Shown here piece by piece: positions 1-4,500 of a DNA stretch of 7,317 nucleotides. The notes under the pieces were generated by a model that was not told the origin of the DNA, ran no database searches, and saw nothing but the letters and a program-made list of their open reading frames with translations. The stretch's first letter is position 1. Each line of letters begins with the position of its first letter. The position numbers and the translations under genes are program-made. Source of the stretch: Candidatus Dojkabacteria bacterium UBA5749 (lineage in GTDB: Bacteria > Patescibacteriota > Dojkabacteria > SC72); contig DIFL01000015.1 of the NCBI GenBank assembly GCA_002419125.1, forward strand, positions 11,343-18,659, written 5' to 3'.

Positions 1-552
1 AAACGAAACAGAATCCTTCTCAAACATTTTTAACAATCCCCAAATGGTTTTAGCAACATGTAATCCAACATCACCCTGATAGTTTGCTCTAACAACGCAG
101 GCTCCTAAAGCCTCTACAAGCCTTGCAAAAGACTCTCCCACTATATTTGTATATAGATGACCAATATGAAATGTTTTAAAGGGATTAGGATCTGTATATT
201 CAATAATATATTTCTTACCAGTTAGTACATCTAACTTAAAATACTCTTGATTACTAGCTATTTCGTTTAGTATGTTCAAGAGATATTTTTCTGAAAAGAA
301 AAAATTTATAAAGCCGGGGTTAACAACCTCTACTCTCTCAATGTTTTCATCCTTAGGAAGTAAAGGAATGATTTTATTTGCAACCTCTATGGGGTTTCTA
401 CCCATAATTTTTCCCATTTGCATTGCAATATTTGAGGTTAAATCTCCATGAGTAGAATCTGAAGGTATTTCGACTTTAATATCAGTAATATTAAAACCTA
501 GTTTAATACTTACTTCCTTTAGATTTCGTAAAACTATGTCCTTGATATCCAT
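1..552 (-). CDS. argS: Arginyl-tRNA synthetase, N-terminal part (cut by left window edge)
   Basis: Class I synthetase that charges tRNA-Arg with arginine using ATP in the cytoplasm. The frame is open from an ATG at 552 to base 1, giving 184 residues; the rest of the gene lies outside the window. The N-terminal additional domain that contacts the tRNA D-arm is visible: HGDLTSNIAM near residues 36-45 (the family's GDYATNVAM-like motif) and VEVVNPGFINF near 74-84. The catalytic domain follows with EYTDPNPF and the HIGH signature at residues 129-132, then NYQGDVGLHVAKTIWG. Most bacterial enzymes have SPN-TGPLHIGH here; the DPNPFKTFHIGHL version resembles what I recall from Patescibacteria (inference). 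Upstream of the ATG the DNA is AT-rich with no Shine-Dalgarno sequence. The start is still preferred because it begins the N-terminal domain at the expected place. It lies 23 bases after a tRNA-Arg gene, so it is probably co-transcribed with the two arginine tRNAs. Confidence 0.97.
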   Translation of the reverse strand, partial: MDIKDIVLRNLKEVSIKLGFNITDIKVEIPSDSTHGDLTSNIAMQMGKIMGRNPIEVANKIIPLLPKDENIERVEVVNPGFINFFFSEKYLLNILNEIASNQEYFKLDVLTGKKYIIEYTDPNPFKTFHIGHLYTNIVGESFARLVEALGACVVRANYQGDVGLHVAKTIWGLLKMFEKDSVSF

Positions 553-575
553 ATATTACAAAGTATACATTAAAA

Positions 576-649
<74 letters not shown>

Positions 650-656
650 ATGACTA

Positions 657-662
657 ATTATA
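657..662 (-). promoter_or_regulatory. Possible -10 box before tRNA-Arg(TCG) and argS
   Basis: The 30-base spacer between the two tRNAs contains a perfect TATAAT on the minus strand. It ends seven bases before the first base of tRNA-Arg(TCG), so transcription would start almost at the mature 5' end. No good -35 hexamer lies 16-18 bases upstream, where the 3' end of the neighbouring tRNA falls. In AT-rich DNA a chance TATAAT is plausible, and co-transcription from upstream is the main alternative. Confidence 0.35.
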
Positions 663-679
663 CCCCTTTTTATTCAATA

Positions 680-753
680 TGTACTTGGACAGAATCGAAC
701 TGTCAACCTTTGGTTCCGCAAACCAATGCTCTATCCAATTGAGCTACAAGTAC
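680..753 (-). tRNA. tRNA-Arg (anticodon GCG)
   Basis: A complete 74-base cloverleaf. The acceptor stem is GTACTTG/CAAGTAC with discriminator A. The D-arm GCTCAATTGGATAGAGC is identical to that of the next tRNA and has A20. The anticodon stem TTGGT/ACCAA closes the loop TTGCGGA, with anticodon GCG at plus-strand 717-719. The variable loop is AGGTT and the T-arm GACAG/CTGTC has loop TTCGATT. CCA is not encoded. The anticodon reads CGC and CGU directly. Most bacteria instead use tRNA-Arg(ACG) with A34 deaminated to inosine by TadA, so G34 here is unusual. It follows the MBL gene stop by 30 bases with no terminator between, so it could sit on the same transcript as the competence genes or have its own promoter. 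Confidence 0.97.
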
Positions 754-766
754 TTACTATATTCTC

Positions 767-775
767 ATTTTATCA
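767..775 (-). promoter_or_regulatory. Possible extended -10 promoter for the tRNA-Arg pair
   Basis: On the minus strand the spacer between the MBL gene and tRNA-Arg(GCG) reads TGATAAAAT, an exact TGn-TAAAAT extended -10 pattern with five of six matches to TATAAT. It ends 13 bases before the mature tRNA, which would leave a leader of roughly six bases for RNase P to remove. I could not see a -35 hexamer at the usual distance, which is tolerable for an extended -10 promoter. Chance occurrence in AT-rich DNA cannot be excluded. Confidence 0.35.
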
Positions 776-783
776 CATCCTTC

Positions 784-1587
784 CTACTTTATCTGTATAC
801 TCCCATCCCTAGAGGTGAGCATATATTGAACATTTAACTTAGAAAACACACCTAGCGTTTCACTACCAGGATGCCCAAAAGAGTTCTCTAATCCAACACT
901 ACATACGGCAAGAGATGGGGAGACGTATTTTATAAATGTTTCACTACTTGAGGAATTAGAACAATGATGCCCTGCTTTCAAAATATTATAATCTTGGTAA
1001 ATTAATTTATTCTTTATCAGAATATTCTCAACAGGGCTTTCAATATCACCCATTAAGAGAAATTTCTTATCTAGAAATTTAAAATCTAATACCAACGAAT
1101 CATCATTTACATTACCATTAAAAGACTTCACACATCCTTGCCCCTCAATATTTAATATGGGCCACAATATATTAATATTAAAAGTCTCCAACCTTATAGT
1201 ATCCCCTCTCCCAACTTCCTTTAAATTCGGGAAGTTACGTATTAAAAACTCATAGTTTTCATTTTTAAAGCATACAGGGTAGTACAAAATCTCTCCCACC
1301 TCATACCTAGCTATCACATCCAATATCCCAACTATATGATCATCATGAGGATGAGTAATTACAATATACTCAATCCTTCTATCATATACAGGCATAAACT
1401 TTGCCAACTCATACAATATCGAGCTATCTGGACCCCCATCTACTAGCACTTGAATATCTCCCTCTTGAATAAGAATAGCGTCACCCTGTCCTACATCTAA
1501 TATTGCAACTAAATCCTTAGGTGTAAGGAAGTAAATATACAGTATTAATATGCAAATCCACAAAAATATTGAAATGAAGGTTTTCAT
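784..1587 (-). CDS. ComEC-type metallo-beta-lactamase protein, separate and membrane-anchored
   Basis: A 267-residue protein matching the C-terminal MBL-fold domain that in classical ComEC is fused behind the channel. Residues about 3-21 form one hydrophobic helix, followed directly by the domain opening AILDVGQGDAILI (about 28-40). Metal-site motifs are THPHDDH (78-84, the HxHxDH signature), LLMGD (Asp181), KAGHHCS (His207, His208) and FGHPG (His239). Two small departures are Cys209 where GHHGS is usual and Gly241 where HPHPE is usual. The metal ligands appear complete, so it is probably an active metallohydrolase, likely acting on incoming DNA outside the membrane (inference). The start is fixed by the ATGA overlap with the comEC stop; there is no Shine-Dalgarno sequence, which suggests translation by reinitiation after comEC. 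The stop is TAG at 784-786. Confidence 0.93.
   Translation of the reverse strand: MKTFISIFLWICILILYIYFLTPKDLVAILDVGQGDAILIQEGDIQVLVDGGPDSSILYELAKFMPVYDRRIEYIVITHPHDDHIVGILDVIARYEVGEILYYPVCFKNENYEFLIRNFPNLKEVGRGDTIRLETFNINILWPILNIEGQGCVKSFNGNVNDDSLVLDFKFLDKKFLLMGDIESPVENILIKNKLIYQDYNILKAGHHCSNSSSSETFIKYVSPSLAVCSVGLENSFGHPGSETLGVFSKLNVQYMLTSRDGSIQIK
1584..1587 (-). other. ATGA stop/start overlap coupling comEC to the MBL gene
   Basis: On the minus strand the MBL gene's ATG (1587-1585) shares bases with the comEC TGA stop (1586-1584). The bases before it (GCTTCTCAGAT) have no Shine-Dalgarno match, so the downstream gene most likely depends on ribosomes finishing comEC. This would keep channel and MBL subunit close to a fixed ratio (inference). 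Confidence 0.85.
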
Positions 1588-3098
1588 ATCTGAGAAGCTT
1601 TAACTAAGTAGTAATTTTTTGAATCTATTGGATATCTAATTAAACAAACAAGAACCAATATCGAATACATAACAGCGCCAACTACAGCACCATTGATAGA
1701 GACCTCTGCCATCTTAACATTAGAGGATAGTAATACAAAATATTTAAATATACTCAACTGAAGGTAAGGGATAAGGAAGATATATTGGAAATGGAGAAAG
1801 ATATTTAATACAGTCCCTACTAATCCCCAGTATATACTACTACTAATTATAGGTACCACTATAATATTTGAAATTAAAGAAATAGCAGAAAACTTCTTAA
1901 AAAATATCACTGATATTGGTAGTGTAAAAAGCATACATGTTAATGTTGGTAATACACTCTCTTTCAGATATTTTGACCTGATATTTTCAAAACATTTTGG
2001 GAAATATACTAACCCTACTACGGAAGCGAAAGAAAAAAGAAATCCTACATCGTGAATTAAGAAAGGATTTAAAAGCATTAGAATAGTGATACATAAAGTT
2101 AAAGTAGCCCCTGTATTACTCTGTCTACCAAACAGTAGTGCCACCAAAGAAAAGGTCGTCATAGTAGAAGCCCGAACTAAAGAAGAAGACAAACCAGAGA
2201 AAATTGAAAAACCCCATATACACAATATCTTTAACAAAACAGATCCCTTACTACTACTTTTGCGAGTTAACATATCAACTCCTGATGCTACTAAGGCCAC
2301 ATTATATCCAGATGCTGCAATAATGTGGGAAACTCCACTACTACTTAAAGCTGTATTAAACTCCTTTGAAAACAATCTCTTACTTCCAAACATTATCCCT
2401 ATCAGAAGCGAAGCTTCTGGCTCTGGAAGCGCTTTCTCTACAATTCTTTCTAAGGTATATCTAAACTCTAAAAAGATATTTCCCCCATTAATACATTCAT
2501 ACTCATTTACTTCAATAATGGAATATACATCTTTTCTAAAAAGGTACTTTCTGTAATCAAAATCTTCAAAACTCATTGGTTGCACGACTTTTCCTACTAA
2601 TTTACATCTTTGACCAGCATGTAAAACAGGTTTAGTTCTAAAACGAGCAATTGAGTTACCCAAGGAGGAGCCATTGGAAGAAAACAGAAAAGTTTTTTCT
2701 TTCTCTTGAGAAGTGACAACCCCTGAAATAGAGATAATTTGACCCGTGAAACTCGAGATATTTCGCATATTTTCTCGAATCTTTTGAATTTTAACTCCGA
2801 TAAAGGGTGTGCATAGAAATATAGATATTAAAAGGGTTTTAAAAATAGTTGTAAAAAAATGAACAGGGCAAAATGCCCTGTATGAAACATAGATAATCAA
2901 TTCAAAAAGGATAACTGGGAGGAATTTTTTAAAAAGCAGTTCAAAAGAAAAATGCATATTATCAAAATACAGACTCTCAAGTAGTCCAGAGGCTGAAATC
3001 ATAATTACCAAGATTGTAAAACAGAGATGTAGTACCCTGTATTCATTGAAAAACAGTAATAGAGCACACACTCTCTGCTTAAGAACCTTTATAAACAT
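1584..3098 (-). CDS. comEC: ComEC/Rec2-family DNA-uptake channel without its MBL domain
   Basis: Polytopic inner-membrane protein expected to pass single-stranded DNA into the cytoplasm during natural transformation. It has 504 residues; full-length ComEC is usually about 700-800 because it carries an MBL domain, encoded here by the next gene. N-terminal hydrophobic segments lie near residues 22-40, 58-74 and 84-102. They are followed by a soluble OB-fold-like part (about 118-200) with GQIISISGVVTS and FEDFDYRKYLF. The Competence domain begins near 226 and shows PEPEASLLIGIMFG, the signature SGVSHIIAASGYNVAL (254-269), SSLVRASTM (305-313) and NPFLIHDVGFLFSFASVVGL (344-363). The C-terminal tail is Arg/Lys-bearing, which suggests a cytoplasmic end. 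A Shine-Dalgarno-like AAGGA sits six bases before the ATG, inside comEA, and the gene overlaps comEA by ten bases. All four CGN arginine codons occur here, beside a majority of AGA/AGG. Confidence 0.95.
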   Translation of the reverse strand: MFIKVLKQRVCALLLFFNEYRVLHLCFTILVIMISASGLLESLYFDNMHFSFELLFKKFLPVILFELIIYVSYRAFCPVHFFTTIFKTLLISIFLCTPFIGVKIQKIRENMRNISSFTGQIISISGVVTSQEKEKTFLFSSNGSSLGNSIARFRTKPVLHAGQRCKLVGKVVQPMSFEDFDYRKYLFRKDVYSIIEVNEYECINGGNIFLEFRYTLERIVEKALPEPEASLLIGIMFGSKRLFSKEFNTALSSSGVSHIIAASGYNVALVASGVDMLTRKSSSKGSVLLKILCIWGFSIFSGLSSSLVRASTMTTFSLVALLFGRQSNTGATLTLCITILMLLNPFLIHDVGFLFSFASVVGLVYFPKCFENIRSKYLKESVLPTLTCMLFTLPISVIFFKKFSAISLISNIIVVPIISSSIYWGLVGTVLNIFLHFQYIFLIPYLQLSIFKYFVLLSSNVKMAEVSINGAVVGAVMYSILVLVCLIRYPIDSKNYYLVKASQI

Positions 3099-3805
3099 AT
3101 ACTATCCTTAAACTTGTTAAATGTAGCCTCCCCTATGCCACTTACATTTAACAAATCTTCTAACTTAGTATATGGCCTCCCCTCTATTATTTTAATTGCT
3201 GTAGAAGGTCCTACACCATCTAAGGTTTCAAGTTCAGTTTGAGTACCACTATTTATACTCACACATCCCTGGGGTTCAATATCACCCTCCTGCTCCTCTT
3301 CGTTTTCTTCTTCTAATGGTGGTATTGTAATATCTACTACCTGTTTAGGTAAATTAAATGTAAGTAAATTACAATCATAGTCTATTTCAAAAGGTATATA
3401 TATCTTTGAATTATCTAGCATTACTGTAGCTAAATTTATCTTCATTGAAATATATTTAAAACCAGCATCAGGAGTAAAACCATTTGCCTTTTTTACTGCA
3501 TCAATAACTGAAGAACCCTTATCAAAACAGTAAACACCCGGAGTACTTACTGCTCCCCCTATATCCACTAATACGGGACAAAGATCTACTATCTCTTCTT
3601 GCTTACTACACTCTTCACAAATGGGACATTGCTCTTCTTCTTCTAATTGAGTAATTTCTTCAACAATAGTATCTTTGTTAATTTTGGCTATTAATCCATA
3701 TATATCAATCTTTTGCCAATTAAATATTAATATATGGGAGACAAAACCTAAAATGAAAAAGAAAAGAAGAACAAATATATTTTTTGTTTTTACCCTATCC
3801 TCCAT
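3089..3805 (-). CDS. comEA: ComEA-like DNA receptor: membrane anchor, SLBB domain and helix-hairpin-helix
   Basis: A 238-residue protein that should bind double-stranded DNA outside the membrane and hand it to ComEC. Residues about 9-29 form a single N-terminal membrane anchor. An acidic, cysteine-bearing stretch follows (about 49-71, with CPICEEC at 60-66). An SLBB domain spans about 77-140 (VDIGGAVSTPGVY, then INLATVMLDNSKIYIPF). A second acidic linker (162-180) leads to the DNA-binding tandem helix-hairpin-helix: SINSGTQTELETLDGVGPST (183-202) and LNVSGIGEATF (219-229). Anchor, SLBB and HhH in this order match ComEA of Gram-positive bacteria. The start at 3805 begins immediately before the anchor; another ATG five bases upstream is out of frame. 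There is no Shine-Dalgarno sequence. It overlaps comEC by ten bases and is preceded by a promoter-like sequence and a dyad. Extra cysteines sit at 76, 93, 145, 181 and 237. Confidence 0.93.
   Translation of the reverse strand: MEDRVKTKNIFVLLFFFILGFVSHILIFNWQKIDIYGLIAKINKDTIVEEITQLEEEEQCPICEECSKQEEIVDLCPVLVDIGGAVSTPGVYCFDKGSSVIDAVKKANGFTPDAGFKYISMKINLATVMLDNSKIYIPFEIDYDCNLLTFNLPKQVVDITIPPLEEENEEEQEGDIEPQGCVSINSGTQTELETLDGVGPSTAIKIIEGRPYTKLEDLLNVSGIGEATFNKFKDSICL
3105..3109 (-). promoter_or_regulatory. Ribosome binding site of comEC
   Basis: The minus strand reads AAGGA followed by TAGTAT and then the ATG of comEC, an ordinary Shine-Dalgarno match with a six-base spacer, inside the last codons of comEA. 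It is worth listing because it is the only clear one among the five gene starts in the window, and it supports the 3098 start. Confidence 0.65.
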
Positions 3806-3825
3806 TCCATAGATTGTATATGGAA
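3805..3825 (-). repeat. Perfect 7-bp inverted repeat reaching the comEA start codon
   Basis: The minus strand reads TTCCATA, seven bases TACAATC, then TATGGAA, whose last A is the first base of the comEA ATG. The arms are perfect, and outward they continue as CC/GG after a one-base bulge. The dyad covers the putative -10 hexamer (3815-3820). It could be a repressor operator or, in RNA, a small hairpin hiding the start codon. Function is unproven. Confidence 0.5.
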
Positions 3826-3844
3826 GGAATTAAATATTTGTTAA
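3815..3844 (-). promoter_or_regulatory. Possible sigma-70-type promoter for comEA-comEC-MBL
   Basis: In the 57-base gap after the cyclophilin gene the minus strand has TTAACA (3844-3839), an 18-base spacer and TATACA (3820-3815). These are one and two mismatches from TTGACA and TATAAT. The -10 box lies so close to the comEA ATG that the transcript would have a leader of only a few bases, fitting the missing Shine-Dalgarno sequence. It is a by-eye match in AT-rich DNA. Confidence 0.35.
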
Positions 3845-3862
3845 GAATACGAGCCTGTAGTT

Positions 3863-4480
3863 CTAATTCTCTTGGATTAATATACTTTTAATTACCACAT
3901 CATTAATCGGCTTATAGTCTTTATCAACTTCAACCTTTGCAATGGAGTCAACAACAGCAAAACCCTCAGTAACTTTTCCGACCTTTGTATACTCTCCATC
4001 AAAACTCCTTTTATGTGAGTTTGGAAGTACTATGAAAAACTGCGAAGCATTAGCCATACCTACATCATAGTCTTTAAAATCAACTAAATTCTCCTTAATT
4101 ACTTCATATCCTGGATTCCCCATTCCATCGCCATTACTATCTCCTCCCTGAATCTTAAAATCCTTTATTACTTGATGAAAAGTTAGCCCTTCATAGTATC
4201 TCTGCCCTATTAAAAACAGTAAACTATTAACATTTTTAGGTGCTAAATCATCATACAGTTCTATGGAAATATCTCCATATGTAGTAGTAATTACAATGGA
4301 ATATTTATATTCAGGGTTTAATACATCCTCTGGAGCAGTATATGTCTGTTTTGCAGGTCCAAAAAGGAAACTAGAAGTATTAGAGTTCAAGGAATATATT
4401 ACCAATACACATACTACTGCAAGCAGTAATACTAATAATAGGAACTTCTTGTTCTCCCCTAAAGCATCTTTAACTCCCAT
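3863..4480 (-). CDS. Membrane-anchored cyclophilin-type peptidyl-prolyl isomerase, divergent active site
   Basis: A 205-residue protein with a short basic N-terminus, one hydrophobic anchor (about 12-30), a linker and a cyclophilin domain from about 59 to the end, so the domain should lie outside the membrane. Family members isomerise Xaa-Pro peptide bonds and assist folding of exported proteins. Recognisable motifs are TTYGDISIELYDDLAPKNV (66-84), YYEGLTFHQVIKDFKIQGGD (95-114), MANASQFFIV (142-151) and KVGKVTEGFAVVDSI (166-180). The catalytic Arg of FHRVIPGF (Arg55 in human cyclophilin A) is Gln103 here. The loop normally reading MANAGPNTNGSQFF is shortened to MANASQFF, and the Trp121 position is Ser159. 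Activity may therefore be reduced or lost. The ATG follows the previous gene's stop by 20 bases of almost pure A/T with no Shine-Dalgarno sequence. The stop is TAG. Confidence 0.92.
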   Translation of the reverse strand: MGVKDALGENKKFLLLVLLLAVVCVLVIYSLNSNTSSFLFGPAKQTYTAPEDVLNPEYKYSIVITTTYGDISIELYDDLAPKNVNSLLFLIGQRYYEGLTFHQVIKDFKIQGGDSNGDGMGNPGYEVIKENLVDFKDYDVGMANASQFFIVLPNSHKRSFDGEYTKVGKVTEGFAVVDSIAKVEVDKDYKPINDVVIKSILIQEN

Positions 4481-4500
4481 ATTAAAAATATATAAATAAA

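Noticed and set aside
553..575. T-box or other leader regulation of argS
   Set aside because: Only 23 AT-rich bases separate the tRNA 3' end from the ATG, too short for a T-box or attenuator.
754..783. Rho-independent terminator after the MBL gene
   Set aside because: No GC-rich hairpin followed by a T-run is present on the minus strand here or after either tRNA.
1584..1586. UGA recoded as glycine, as in some candidate-phyla lineages
   Set aside because: TGA serves as the comEC stop at a typical operon junction, the long reading frames have no internal TGA, and glycine is encoded by GGN throughout.
1584..1602. A programmed or accidental -1 frameshift joining comEC to the MBL frame
   Set aside because: The MBL frame is open only from 1599 and I see no X-XXY-YYZ slippery heptamer in that stretch. 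The ATGA overlap is a normal operon junction. A sequencing indel remains possible and is noted in the findings.
2086..2556. 156-codon open frame on the plus strand
   Set aside because: It lies antisense inside comEC, whose protein has clear family motifs, and its own translation shows no recognisable domain.
4117..4141. EF-hand-like calcium loop (DSNGDG) in the cyclophilin
   Set aside because: It coincides with the normal QGGD-x-x-G-x-G-x-GG turn of the cyclophilin fold, so the resemblance is probably coincidental.
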